This document shows positions 42,482 through 50,988 of a stretch of 64,000 nt of DNA, in pieces. Each line of letters begins with the position of its first letter. The stretch's first letter is position 1. Below the pieces are notes generated by a model, which ran no database searches, was not told where the DNA came from, and was given only the letters and a program-made list of their open reading frames with translations. Source of the stretch: CAYNYM01 sp049366815 (GTDB lineage Bacteria > Desulfobacterota > DSM-4660 > Desulfatiglandales > HGW-15); assembly GCA_049366815.1 (NCBI GenBank), contig JBMNCO010000218.1, positions 28,781-92,780 on the forward strand, in the 5' to 3' direction. The position numbers were made by a program, and so were the translations under genes.

Positions 42482-42815
42482 GCCCCCCGGGCGGGTGTTT
42501 CACCCGACCCTGTCGAGGAACCGCCGCCATTCGTGTTTTGGGCGTATTTCAGGCATGATCCTCCCCTGAACAGCCGGCAAAAGATGGAAATAAAGGTCGG
42601 CCCTCGATCACCCCCACCGGACCCGTTTTGACTCCTCCGATCATTGTCCCCAATCCACCTTTTCAATCTAAATAAAGGGCCGTAGGAGTACCTAAAAAAA
42701 CATTGATCTTATTCAAAGTTATGTTAAAGTATTGGCGTATTCCTCTTGTTGAGCCAAAATATTGGCGTTCTTGTGCGCAATATTTCAGCACGAAATTCCG
42801 CATGGAGACGGAAAG
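42482..42815. other. Region between fliW and the second sigma-54 regulator
   Basis: No supported gene. A small hairpin (CGGGTG-TTT-CACCCG, 42492-42506) lies ten bases after fliW. Two copies of TATTGGCGT (42730-42738 and 42761-42769) flank a TTGGC-N16-GCCAA inverted pair, and could be an operator. A weak sigma-70-like site is listed separately. Confidence 0.4.
42703..42730 (+). promoter_or_regulatory. Weak sigma-70-like promoter for the second regulator
   Basis: TTGATC, 16 bases, TAAAGT. The -35 element keeps TTGA and the -10 is poor. It lies 86 bases before the ATG at 42816 and overlaps the TATTGGCGT repeats. The call rests on position and AT content as well as on the boxes. Confidence 0.3.
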
Positions 42816-44207
42816 ATGGCAGAGACCAAGGTCTTGGTTGTGGATGATGAGGCAAAGATCAGGGATTATTTCACCGAATTCCTGCAGGGAAACAATTATG
42901 AGGTGGAGACTGCGGAAAACGGTGAGATCGCCCTTGGTATGTTGGAACAGAACGTCTATGACGTGGTCCTTATCGACCTGAATATGCCTAAGGTGGACGG
43001 GATGGCCGTCCTGAGATACATCGTTGATCACCATCACGACACTGTGGGGATTATTCTTACAGGATATGCCACCATCAGAAACGCGGTGGAAGCCATGAAG
43101 ACCGGAGCCTATGATTACCTGGCCAAACCCGTCAAGATGGAAGAGGTGTTGATGGTGATCAAACGTGCCCTGGAATTCAGGGACCTCAGGAGAGAGAATT
43201 TTGCGCTGAAAAAACAACTCAAGAAGAAATACAAATTCGAAAATTTTGTGGGTGACAGCCCTCAGATGGACAAGGTCTTCAGGATCATCGAGAAAGTCGC
43301 CGATACGGACAGCACGGTCCTTATCCTGGGGGAATCCGGCACCGGGAAGGAGCTGGTGGCAAAGGCTATTCATTACCACAGCATGCGGCGGGATAAACCG
43401 CTGATTCCCGTAAATTGCGGGGCCATACCGGAAGAGCTGCTTGAGAGTGAGCTCTTCGGCCATGAGAAGGGGGCCTTCACCAATGCCATCAGAACTCGGA
43501 TCGGTCGGTTTGAACTGGCAGACGGGGGCACCATATTTCTGGATGAGGTGGCCGAGATGAGTCCCCATCTCCAGGTGAAGCTGCTTCGGGTACTGCAGGA
43601 ACAGGAATTTGAAAGGGTCGGCGGGACAAAAACAATTAAATGTGATATCAGGATCTTGGCCGCCACCAACAAAGACCTTGAAAAACTGATCGACGAGGGA
43701 TCATTCCGGGAAGACCTCTACTATCGGCTGAAGGTCATCCCCGTGGAAATCCCTCCCCTTCGCCAGCGTCCGTCGGATATCCCGCTCCTGGTCCACCATT
43801 TTTTGGAGGCCATGTCAACGGTCAAGAAAAAGAGAATCAAGAGCGTCGACAGAGACGTCCTGAATGCCTTGTCTCGTTATGATTGGCCTGGGAATGTGAG
43901 GGAGTTGGAGAACATCATTGAACGCATGGTCATTCTGAGTGAAGGGGACCAACTGACGATGGACGATCTTCCTGAAAAGATATCCAAAAGGCAGTCTGCT
44001 TTAACGGAATCCCATGCCTTTATCCCTGATGAGGGCTTTTCCCTCAGCCATGCCATGGTTGAATACGAAAGGCGACTGATCCTCAATGCCCTCGAGAAGA
44101 GCGACTGGGTCAAAAATCGGGCGGCAAAACTCCTGAATATGAACAGGACCACGCTGGTGGAAAAGATCAAAAAACAGGGGATTGAAAGGGGGAGCGCGGC
44201 AAATTGA
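42816..44207 (+). CDS. Sigma-54 response regulator of the flagellar locus (NtrC/FlrC class)
   Basis: 463 residues from ATG 42816; an open extension to 42762 has no ribosome site. The receiver is complete (D10, D11, phosphoacceptor D54 in LIDLNMP, T in ILTGY, K in AKPV). The AAA+ domain has Walker A GESGTGKE and Walker B TIFLDE, but the sigma-54 loop reads GAFTNA (N223) for GAFTGA. The C-terminus has a Fis-type helix-turn-helix (NRAAKLLNMNRTTLVEKIKK). Probably phosphorylated by a kinase not in the window. Together with the degenerate-receiver activator at 3887 it suggests a two-tier sigma-54 cascade, as in FleQ/FleR or FlrA/FlrC. Confidence 0.88.
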   Translation: MAETKVLVVDDEAKIRDYFTEFLQGNNYEVETAENGEIALGMLEQNVYDVVLIDLNMPKVDGMAVLRYIVDHHHDTVGIILTGYATIRNAVEAMKTGAYDYLAKPVKMEEVLMVIKRALEFRDLRRENFALKKQLKKKYKFENFVGDSPQMDKVFRIIEKVADTDSTVLILGESGTGKELVAKAIHYHSMRRDKPLIPVNCGAIPEELLESELFGHEKGAFTNAIRTRIGRFELADGGTIFLDEVAEMSPHLQVKLLRVLQEQEFERVGGTKTIKCDIRILAATNKDLEKLIDEGSFREDLYYRLKVIPVEIPPLRQRPSDIPLLVHHFLEAMSTVKKKRIKSVDRDVLNALSRYDWPGNVRELENIIERMVILSEGDQLTMDDLPEKISKRQSALTESHAFIPDEGFSLSHAMVEYERRLILNALEKSDWVKNRAAKLLNMNRTTLVEKIKKQGIERGSAAN

Positions 44208-44233
44208 TCTGGATTGCCGCATAGAGCCGTGTC

Positions 44234-44258
44234 AAAGGACCCCTGGGGTCCTTTTCTG
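44234..44258 (+). terminator. Intrinsic terminator after the second sigma-54 regulator
   Basis: AAAGGACCC pairs with GGGTCCTTT across a CTG loop, followed by TTCTGTT. A nine-base stem just after the stop codon and before the next promoter. Confidence 0.8.
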
Positions 44259-44275
44259 TTGGTCTCAGAATTGTC

Positions 44276-44302
44276 TAAAGTTTTCTACCGCCTTGCCGAT
44301 GT
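44276..44302 (+). promoter_or_regulatory. Sigma-28 (FliA) promoter of the flgM pair
   Basis: TAAAGTTT, 11 bases, GCCGATGT: the sigma-28 consensus TAAAGTTT-N11-GCCGATAA with one substitution in the last two bases. It places 44324 and flgM as late genes. The expected start is near 44309, 15 bases before the first ATG. Confidence 0.9.
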
Positions 44303-44323
44303 AAAAATCGGAGGTAACACAAC

Positions 44324-44587
44324 ATGATCACCAGTCTTCAGATACGGAATGTCTTGCGTGTTTACGGTGATCAACTCAAGAGGAGGACCTCTATCATTCA
44401 GGATAGCCTGAGGCCGAACCAACAACCGGCTGATTTGGTGAGCATTTCCATGGATGCTAGAAGAAAGGAGATGGTCAGTAGGATGTCAAACCAACTGATT
44501 GCACAAATTGCTCCTCGTGACCACCGTGAACAGACAGATGGGGAGAGTGCGATGGAGGATCCACTGAAAAAATCGGTTCATTCATGA
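44324..44587 (+). CDS. Small protein preceding flgM
   Basis: 87 residues starting MITSLQIRNVLRVYGDQLKR, helical and polar, no membrane segment or signal peptide. From memory, proteins with the IRNVLRVYG start recur beside flgM in Desulfobacterota, but their function is not known to me. Driven by the sigma-28 promoter at 44276, so it is probably expressed with late flagellar genes. Possible roles are as a FlgM partner or a late chaperone, both speculative. Confidence 0.65.
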   Translation: MITSLQIRNVLRVYGDQLKRRTSIIQDSLRPNQQPADLVSISMDARRKEMVSRMSNQLIAQIAPRDHREQTDGESAMEDPLKKSVHS

Positions 44588-44615
44588 CAGGAACCCCATA
44601 GACCGGAGTAAAGCT

Positions 44616-44936
44616 ATGAAAATCAACGATGTGTACAATAACGTGACGCTCATGGGTCATTCCAAGGAGATGATGGCCAGCAAGAAGGCGGAAGAGGAGG
44701 TCGCGCAGGCTCAGGAGCCCGGAAACAGGAGGGAGGCAGGCGCTGCGGTCGATTTTTCAAAGGCATCGGCAGAATTCAGGAGGGCTGCCGAGATCATGGA
44801 AAAGGACGATATGGATAGAGCCGAGAGGGTGAACCGGATCAAGGCCCAAGTTGAGGCGGGAACGTACCGCGTGGATAACGTGAAGGTTGCGGAAAAGATC
44901 ATCCAAAGTGTGCTCACAGGCCTGATGGACCCATAA
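44616..44936 (+). CDS. flgM: Anti-sigma-28 factor FlgM
   Basis: 106 residues, matching the FlgM family in its C-terminal half: DRAERVNRIKAQVEAGTYRV followed by DNVKVAEKIIQSVL, the segment that binds and inhibits FliA. Disordered N-terminal region, as expected of an exported anti-sigma factor. It follows the small protein by 28 bases and ends before a strong terminator. Confidence 0.92.
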   Translation: MKINDVYNNVTLMGHSKEMMASKKAEEEVAQAQEPGNRREAGAAVDFSKASAEFRRAAEIMEKDDMDRAERVNRIKAQVEAGTYRVDNVKVAEKIIQSVLTGLMDP

Positions 44937-44952
44937 GTCTTGACGAGAAAGC

Positions 44953-44989
44953 AAAAAGGCCGCCCGGATGACCGGGTGGCCTTTTTTTT
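44953..44989 (+). terminator. Intrinsic terminator of the flagellar locus
   Basis: AAGGCCGCCCGG pairs with CCGGGTGGCCTT across ATGA, with one G-U pair, followed by a run of eight Ts. It lies 17 bases after the flgM stop. Confidence 0.93.
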
Positions 44990-45018
44990 GCCGGTATCGT
45001 GAAGGGGATATAAAATAG

Positions 45019-45046
45019 TTGAAATCTTGCTGATAAAGAGTATACT
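45019..45046 (+). promoter_or_regulatory. Sigma-70-like promoter after the flagellar locus
   Basis: TTGAAA, 16 bases, TATACT. It lies just after the flgM terminator and before the small open frame at 45092, in the plus orientation. Function as an sRNA promoter cannot be excluded. Confidence 0.5.
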
Positions 45047-45091
45047 GAAACATGCAATAATCAGACCTGTATTCCAATCGGTGCTGCAAAG

Positions 45092-45319
45092 ATGCATGTC
45101 GAAACAGTCCATAATCTGTTGCCGATGCAGGTGGGCGTTGCGCCTGTCGCTGCAACCCTGCAACGGGGGATTACACAATTCCAATACCATGACCCTCCCC
45201 GGGGCGGCATGAGATTTTTGGGGTATGGCTCTCCTTTTGCCGATACCCGGTACGGGCCTTCGGGGCGAATCCTCAAGCCCAAAGATGCAAGCGGTGCCCT
45301 GGTCGATATTTATGTCTGA
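45092..45319 (+). CDS. Small hypothetical protein ending in a VDIYV tail
   Basis: 75 codons. No ribosome site is seen before the ATG at 45092; a second in-frame ATG lies at 45125. Third-position G+C is normal for coding DNA here, and the tail KDASGALVDIYV looks like the Asp-hydrophobic tails of some small motility proteins. It may instead be non-coding downstream of the promoter at 45019. I cannot name a family. Confidence 0.4.
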   Translation: MHVETVHNLLPMQVGVAPVAATLQRGITQFQYHDPPRGGMRFLGYGSPFADTRYGPSGRILKPKDASGALVDIYV

Positions 45320-45414
45320 AAGGGGCTTCCCGCGACCCTTCCTTGACAGGCCGTCCGTCCAGGGGCGAACCTGTCACAGCGACATGACTTTCCTCCTTTA
45401 CCGATCCGGCGTCG

Positions 45415-46212
45415 CTACCCCGCCAGTCGGCTGCGCCTTCGTAAGACCTCCCGCTGCCACTGAATGAGCCATTGCTCAAGTGTCCGTTCCTCTTCTTTTT
45501 CCATCTCCAGAAAACGGAGGGCATAATATTCCATTGCTGCTGCGGCGTCCTTTCCGAGCCTTCCCACGACGGCCTTCTTGATATTTATCTGAATCTTGAA
45601 AGGCCGTTTTTTTACAATCAGTTTGATGTCGTGGAGCTGTTCACCCGGGGAAGGCCTTAAGCCCGGCAAGGGCGTCTTTCTGGGACTGATCAGGGCTCCG
45701 CTGAGACTCAAGTTCAGGACTGAATTTTTACACCTCCCTGTATCCCGGAAAAAAGTGATGACGGTCCCTGATGGGGGTTCGATCCTGAAATGCCCTCGAC
45801 GCTGAATTCTCTCTACACTCCGGGGAATCTTTACACGGATATCCCGCCGGTCGGTCCTGACCGGAGTGCTCTTGAAGGCATAGGGGATATGGTCGGGGCC
45901 GACGAATTCAAAGAACATCGTAAGATTTTCAAATTCCTGTATTTCCGCATCCCTTATCCATTCATGGAACCCTGCGGGACAATCGATGACAAAGCAGGGG
46001 ATATCCTCTTCCCTCACGACCTCGGTCACGATGGTGAGCCGTTCATACCCTCCTTTTCCAGGGAGATTCAGTTTAATGAGCCTCCGATCTTTCCTCAGAT
46101 GCTCAAACAGCTCGCCGATCTTGTCTCCAAAGATCCTGTCCCCATGATATGAGGGGGCAAATGTTGAGGGTTCGCCGTGGGACCCTTTGGTGTTGAAACG
46201 CGAGAATGCCAT
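45415..46212 (-). CDS. PilZ domain protein, probable c-di-GMP-responsive motor brake
   Basis: 265 residues. The N-terminal half (~1-125) is YcgR-type (GERLTIVTEVV-like sheet with FEFVGPDHIPYAF). The C-terminal PilZ domain has the c-di-GMP motif QRRGHFR (RxxxR) and NLSLSGA (NxSxxG). YcgR-like proteins slow the flagellar motor when c-di-GMP is high. Positioned next to the flagellar locus but transcribed against it. The diguanylate cyclase at 53016 could supply the ligand. A role in another c-di-GMP pathway is possible. Confidence 0.82.
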   Translation of the reverse strand: MAFSRFNTKGSHGEPSTFAPSYHGDRIFGDKIGELFEHLRKDRRLIKLNLPGKGGYERLTIVTEVVREEDIPCFVIDCPAGFHEWIRDAEIQEFENLTMFFEFVGPDHIPYAFKSTPVRTDRRDIRVKIPRSVERIQRRGHFRIEPPSGTVITFFRDTGRCKNSVLNLSLSGALISPRKTPLPGLRPSPGEQLHDIKLIVKKRPFKIQINIKKAVVGRLGKDAAAAMEYYALRFLEMEKEEERTLEQWLIQWQREVLRRRSRLAG

Positions 46213-46428
46213 TAGTCGGGTGTCTGAAAAATTTTTGGTGTTCCACGACCCGGTTGGAAAAAGTCATCGACCTTGCCTTTGCCCGGGATGGGGTCGCATC
46301 GCCGGCCCTGAAGTATAGGCGGCGCCGAATCATTATGTTATGCAATGCCTGTGCCAGGGGGATCGGACACTGCGAACAGGGGGGGCCTGATTCAGAAATG
46401 AATTTCGGCTGCGGCGTCCCCCGGGGTC

Positions 46429-47376
46429 TCAGCTTTCGGGATGCAGTGCATTGGGACGGTCCTTGCCGCCCGCCAAAAAATTCAGGAAAAGGACCAGTAA
46501 AAACCCGAAAATCGCCAGGCAGAGCGCAAAGGTCACTTCGCTGTTCCATTGGGAGGGGACGCTATTGGATTGGGAGATGACAAGAGCGTGTCCCTGCGCG
46601 TCAATAATCTCTTCAAGGGTCGTTTTCCAGGGCCAGACCCTTCTGAGTGAACCAAGCATGAAACCCGTGAGAACGGCCATGGTTTCGTAACGGTATCGGG
46701 CAAGGAGCCAGCCCAACAGACGGACAAAGGTGATAATTCCGACGACCGCTCCGGCCCCGACCACGATGAGGGTCAGTAAATCGCGGTCATTTACGGCCTG
46801 CAGGACATATTGATATTTCCCCAGAAGGACCAGGATGAAGGATCCGGAGATACCGGGCAGAATCATGGCGCAGATGGCGATGGAGCCGCTCAGAAAGAGA
46901 AACCATGGGGTGTCGGGGGTGGATACAGGGACCATTCCCACCAGGAAGTAGGCCCCGAGGGTGCCGAGCACTGTGCAGGCGATGTAGGACAATCTCCATG
47001 TGTCCAGGTCCCTTGCGACGGTCAGGGCGGATGCAAGCACGAGGCCGAAGAAGAAGGACCAGATCAAGACGGGGTGGCTCTGGAGGAGCCAGGCCAGTAT
47101 TCTGGCCAGAGATAGGATGGCTGCGAATATGCCGAGGATCAGGGACACAAGAAACGGCCAGGATGTGTGTGCCATGGCTTCGCGGATCCTCATTGCGGTG
47201 ATGAGTCTGAAAAAGCGAAGGTCAAAGGACCGGATGGATGTCAGGAGTTCTTCATAGATGCCGGTGATAAAGGCGATGGTACCCCCCGAAACCCCGGGCA
47301 CGACATCGGCGGCCCCCATACAAAACCCTTTGAGGGAGATCATAAGATAGTCCCATGCAGATCTGGCCTTTTCCAT
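46429..47376 (-). CDS. DUF368 family membrane protein (PopT-type polyprenyl-phosphate translocase)
   Basis: 315 residues, eight to nine membrane segments. The family signature GAADVVPGVSGGTIAFITGIYE is near the start, with repeated LPGISGSFILVLLGKY in the second half. DUF368 proteins (PopT) have been shown to act in recycling undecaprenyl phosphate across the inner membrane. It starts five bases after DUF4301 and probably shares its transcript. This specific genome copy has not been tested. Confidence 0.85.
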   Translation of the reverse strand: MEKARSAWDYLMISLKGFCMGAADVVPGVSGGTIAFITGIYEELLTSIRSFDLRFFRLITAMRIREAMAHTSWPFLVSLILGIFAAILSLARILAWLLQSHPVLIWSFFFGLVLASALTVARDLDTWRLSYIACTVLGTLGAYFLVGMVPVSTPDTPWFLFLSGSIAICAMILPGISGSFILVLLGKYQYVLQAVNDRDLLTLIVVGAGAVVGIITFVRLLGWLLARYRYETMAVLTGFMLGSLRRVWPWKTTLEEIIDAQGHALVISQSNSVPSQWNSEVTFALCLAIFGFLLVLFLNFLAGGKDRPNALHPES

Positions 47377-47381
47377 GATGT

Positions 47382-48959
47382 CTACTTCTGCCTCCCCTGA
47401 TGTCCCTTTCGGAGGAGGTCGAGCACGGTCTTGACGGGATTGAAGGTGGAGATCGGGACCTCGACAAAGACCGTATTCCAGAAGGCCATGGCCCCGTTCC
47501 AGAGGCCCGGGAGTTCGAGGGCCTTCAATTCACGTCCTTCGGCGGATTTGACGGAGATGAAACCCGTATCGGGATCACGGTATTTTCTCAGGTCAAAGGG
47601 CCTTCCAAGATAATCCCTCAGGCCGCAGACCAGATCGACCGGATTGAAATGGGTCGATGATCCCCAGACGGCCTTCTGCCCGGGGTCCCCCATATCCACC
47701 TGGGAGGACTCGACGATCTGCAGGGACTGGGTGCCGTCGGGGGCTTCGACCCAGAAGGGTCCCCCCCCGGGTTCCCCTTCATTCTTTACCATGCCGCAGA
47801 CCCGCAGGGGACGATCAAATTCGGAGATCAGAAATCGGATCCTTTCATCACGACTCCCTTTTTCCAGTCCAGGGGGTTGCGGGATGGAGAGATCACGCCG
47901 TGCAAAGTCGGCTATTTCCCGGAGTTCCCGGTCGGTTGCGTTCCCCGAGCCCAGCTTCCGGATATGGCCGAAAATCGTCTCCCGAAGTTCCACCAGGAGC
48001 CCGGCAAGGGCGGTCTTGTAGCGGACGGTTTCCTCCTTGAGCCGGTCCGGGGACACGTTGTCGATGTTCTTGACAAAGACGATGTCCCCCTCAAGTTGTC
48101 CCAGATTTTCCAGGAGTGCGCCATGCCCTCCGGGTCGAAAAAGAAGTCTTCCTGATTTGTCCCTGAAAGGCCGGTTTCCCAAGTCAACAGCCAGGGTATC
48201 CGTGGAGGGGAACTGCAGGGAAAGGCCGATCTCGAATCGGATCCCGGATTTCTCATACCGGGAGCGAACCCTTTCAAGATGCTCCCTCACGGCCGGTTCG
48301 TGTTCAGGGGAGACCGTGAAATGGGCCCTTGCAACCTTGTTCCCGTCGCAGGCATAGAACATCGATTCCACCAGATGTTCTTCAAAAGGGGTACGGACAT
48401 GGTCCGAGTACCTGTGAAATTTTATCAAGCCCTTCGGGAGTTGCGCGAGATTAAGGCCCTTGGAGGTGAGGGCGTATTCGAGGATGGGCCTGTAATGGGC
48501 CCTGCGAATGAGATCCTCCAGGTCCAGATCCCCATCGGCCATAGCCCCTTTCAAGTCCTCATAAAAGGCAAAGGATTTCATGCCGGCCACAAAACGATGA
48601 AGGGTCGCGAGATCCGAGTCTTGCTTCACGGGTGGGGCGAGGGATGCCTCGCAATCCTTCTCCCGGCAACGGCCAAGGACGGACAGCAGGGCTTCAAACA
48701 TGCGCGTTGCAGCCCCGGAGGCGGGAACGAATTTCATCGCATCGCCGGTTCGGACCGCCTCGGCAAAGACGGCGCCCAGACGTTCCAGGTCCTCATGGGA
48801 GAGGACCCGGATGCCGTCCCCCACCGTGCAGGCGCGGGACAGTCTGCAAAACGGGAATCCCCTCCTGAACAGTTCGATTTGGGATTCGACCTCCTCCAGG
48901 GTGATTCCCCTTTTCGTGATCTGGCGGATATCCCGGTCGCTGAAGAGAGAAGTTGTCAT
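47382..48959 (-). CDS. DUF4301 family protein
   Basis: 525 residues from ATG at 48959, with GGGAGG ten bases upstream; the frame is open to 49013 but no family match begins there. Features include the N-terminal DRDIRQITKRGITLEEVESQ, KFVPASGAATRMFEALLS, and SPEHEPAVREHLERVRSRYE. DUF4301 is a conserved family of unknown function, with a nucleotidyltransferase-like appearance in the PASGAATRM region. It lies just upstream of the DUF368 gene, suggesting a joint role in envelope lipid or sugar metabolism, which is inference. Confidence 0.8.
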   Translation of the reverse strand: MTTSLFSDRDIRQITKRGITLEEVESQIELFRRGFPFCRLSRACTVGDGIRVLSHEDLERLGAVFAEAVRTGDAMKFVPASGAATRMFEALLSVLGRCREKDCEASLAPPVKQDSDLATLHRFVAGMKSFAFYEDLKGAMADGDLDLEDLIRRAHYRPILEYALTSKGLNLAQLPKGLIKFHRYSDHVRTPFEEHLVESMFYACDGNKVARAHFTVSPEHEPAVREHLERVRSRYEKSGIRFEIGLSLQFPSTDTLAVDLGNRPFRDKSGRLLFRPGGHGALLENLGQLEGDIVFVKNIDNVSPDRLKEETVRYKTALAGLLVELRETIFGHIRKLGSGNATDRELREIADFARRDLSIPQPPGLEKGSRDERIRFLISEFDRPLRVCGMVKNEGEPGGGPFWVEAPDGTQSLQIVESSQVDMGDPGQKAVWGSSTHFNPVDLVCGLRDYLGRPFDLRKYRDPDTGFISVKSAEGRELKALELPGLWNGAMAFWNTVFVEVPISTFNPVKTVLDLLRKGHQGRQK

Positions 48960-49103
48960 TTCTTTCATGCCTCCCTGAAGTCCGATGGCGTGATTCAAAG
49001 CTTCACAAAGCACGGCCTGCGGGCGCGCTGACGCAGGCGGTCGGAAGAAGCTTAGGGGAAAAAGGGGGCGGCGTCAAGAATGCCCGCCGTGGCCGGAGAT
49101 CTT

Positions 49104-50060
49104 TCACAGTTCTTCCGGCGTGAAGGCGACGACGTCCTCTATATCCGCTGTGTCTGCAAAGAGCATGATCAGCCGGTCCATGCCCAGGGCGATCCCGGCG
49201 GAGGCCGGCATGAAGGGCAGGGCGCGAAGGAACTTTTCGGGGACAGGATAGACCCTTTTGCCCAGCTCCTGTCGTTTTTCTCTCTCCCTCTTGAAGCGGC
49301 CTTCCTGCTCACGGGCGTCCGTGAGTTCGGAAAAGGCATTGGCCAGTTCCATCCCACCGCCCAGGTAGAGTTCAAACCTTTCCGCAACCCCGGGGGCTGT
49401 GTCCTTCAGCCGTGAGAGGGCCGCGAGGGGTGCCGGATAGTCGTAAAGGAAGTGGGGCTTGGGCATTCCGAGGTGGGGTTCGATCTCCATCACCATCACT
49501 TCATCGAACCGGTCGGAAGACATGGCCTCCTCAAGGGACATGGAGGCATACCTCTCAAAGGCCTCTTTTACGGACAGCCGCTCCCAGGGCGGTTCCAATT
49601 CGATTTCCCCGCCCTGGTAAAGAATCCGCTTTCCCACACCAAGGCGTTGGGAAAGAAAGAGGAGCAGTGCTTCACATTCAGCCATGAGATCCAGGTAATC
49701 GAATCCCGTCCGGTACCATTCAAGCATGGTGAATTCAGGCAAGTGGCGTTGCCCTCTTTCACCCTGCCGGAAGCACTTGACGATTTGAAATATCCTGGGA
49801 TAGCCCGCCGAGAGCATCCTCTTCATGCACAACTCCGGCGATGTGTGGAGAAAGACATCGCCTGCCTGGACGGCATCGATGTAGAGTTCCGGGGCGGGCG
49901 CCGGAATAAGGAGGGGCGTTTCGATTTCCAGGTATTCCCGTCGGGTGAAGAAATCCCTGGTGGCCTGGATGATCCGGGAACGCAACTCGAGACAGGATCT
50001 TTTGGCTGCGAGACGGTGCTGTTCCTCCAGGGCCGAACTATTCCTTGACCCGGGTGACAT
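49104..50060 (-). CDS. epmA: EF-P lysine ligase EpmA (PoxA/GenX)
   Basis: 318 residues from ATG 50060, which overlaps the 3' end of efp by 23 bases; the frame is open to 50120 but the class II synthetase core begins after it. Motif 2 HLPEFTMLEWYRTGFDY and motif 3 GIALGMDRLIMLFADT are present. It lacks the anticodon-binding domain of lysyl-tRNA synthetase, as EpmA does. EpmA attaches beta-lysine to the conserved Lys of EF-P. The EpmB partner (lysine aminomutase) is not in this window. The adjacency with efp supports the assignment. Confidence 0.93.
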   Translation of the reverse strand: MSPGSRNSSALEEQHRLAAKRSCLELRSRIIQATRDFFTRREYLEIETPLLIPAPAPELYIDAVQAGDVFLHTSPELCMKRMLSAGYPRIFQIVKCFRQGERGQRHLPEFTMLEWYRTGFDYLDLMAECEALLLFLSQRLGVGKRILYQGGEIELEPPWERLSVKEAFERYASMSLEEAMSSDRFDEVMVMEIEPHLGMPKPHFLYDYPAPLAALSRLKDTAPGVAERFELYLGGGMELANAFSELTDAREQEGRFKREREKRQELGKRVYPVPEKFLRALPFMPASAGIALGMDRLIMLFADTADIEDVVAFTPEEL

Positions 50061-50601
50061 ATTCTCCGGTCCGCGTGTCCAGGGTGATCTTCGTCCCCTC
50101 TTCAATAAAGGGGGGGACACGGAGTACGTAACCGGTTTCCAGGGTCACGGGTTTGCTGTCTCCTGAGACGGAATCCCCCTTCACCCAGGGATCCGCCTGT
50201 GTGACCGTCAGATCGACGAAATAGGGGAGGGTAATGCCGATAGGCCTGTCACCGAAGAGGAGGATATCCACTTCAAGATTGTCGATGAGAAAATTCTTGG
50301 CATCGCCGGTCTGGTCGGCCTTGAGGGCGATCTGTTCATATGTTTCCAGATCCATGAAGAAGTATTCATCATCCTGGTTGTAGAGATACTGCATCTTCCG
50401 CTCTTCGAGATCGGCCGATTCGAATGTATCCACGGACCTGAAGGTCCTGTCCACGGTTGATCCCGTAATCATGTTCTTGATTTTGCATCGATAGAGGGCC
50501 TGACCCTTTCCGGGTTTGGAGAACTGAAAATCGACGATGACGTAAGGTTCATTATCGAACTGAAGCTTCAAGCCCTTTTTCAAATCACTGGCATTGTACA
50601 T
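50038..50601 (-). CDS. efp: Translation elongation factor P
   Basis: 187 residues, the EF-P size, three domains. The modification loop SKPGKGQA carries the target lysine at K32. EF-P rescues ribosomes stalled at polyproline. epmA follows with an overlap, so the pair is an operon from the strong promoter at 50658-50686. Start ATG follows AAAAGGATAGC. Confidence 0.96.
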   Translation of the reverse strand: MYNASDLKKGLKLQFDNEPYVIVDFQFSKPGKGQALYRCKIKNMITGSTVDRTFRSVDTFESADLEERKMQYLYNQDDEYFFMDLETYEQIALKADQTGDAKNFLIDNLEVDILLFGDRPIGITLPYFVDLTVTQADPWVKGDSVSGDSKPVTLETGYVLRVPPFIEEGTKITLDTRTGEYVTRVKE

Positions 50602-50657
50602 CAGAGCTATCCTTTTCTAAAAAAATACCCAGCAAATACCTAATCTTAAGATTTATC

Positions 50658-50686
50658 TATATAGGTAGGAAGGATGCCGAAGTCAA
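50658..50686 (-). promoter_or_regulatory. Sigma-70 promoter of efp-epmA
   Basis: On the minus strand TTGACT, 17 bases, TATATA, with a following A+T tract. About 57 bases before the efp start. Near-consensus spacing and elements. Confidence 0.8.
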
Positions 50687-50708
50687 GAATAAAAGGGGGC
50701 CCTGATTC

Positions 50709-50819
50709 ACCATCAAGGCATCATCTGCGGCGTTGCCTTCGATCGTTCCTCCCTGCGACGTATCGCTCATACGCCTCTGTCGTCACTCCTCGGCGCCTTG
50801 CATCTGATACCTTGCTGGT
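50709..50819. repeat. Intergenic inverted-repeat element between efp and ychF
   Basis: Arms 50709-50732 and 50794-50819 pair with a few mismatches (ACCATCAAGGCATCATCTGC against its complement), with an inner CGTAT/ATACG hairpin. 111 bases, no coding content. A partial copy of one arm may lie at 52924-52946. The shape suggests a REP/MITE-type dispersed element, sitting between divergent promoters. Confidence 0.6.
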
Positions 50820-50904
50820 GCCCAGGGATGCACCAAAATCCGTTGACCTCATTGATGATGGGGGAATTTGACGGTGGATTTGGGCGTGGAACCATGTTCC
50901 GGTA

Positions 50905-50933
50905 TTGACAAGCCGGGAAGAGGAGATTAATAA
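50905..50933 (+). promoter_or_regulatory. Sigma-70 promoter of the YchF-type gene
   Basis: TTGACA, 17 bases, TAATAA. Fits the consensus well and lies 55 bases before the ATG at 50989. Confidence 0.8.
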
Positions 50934-50988
50934 AGTAGCCCCAAGATTGAGCGATTCACCATAAACACATAAAGGATAATATCTTATC

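Noticed and set aside
46206..46580. 124-codon plus-strand frame between the PilZ and DUF368 genes
   Set aside because: It runs into the antisense of the DUF368 gene and has no recognisable product; low support for coding.
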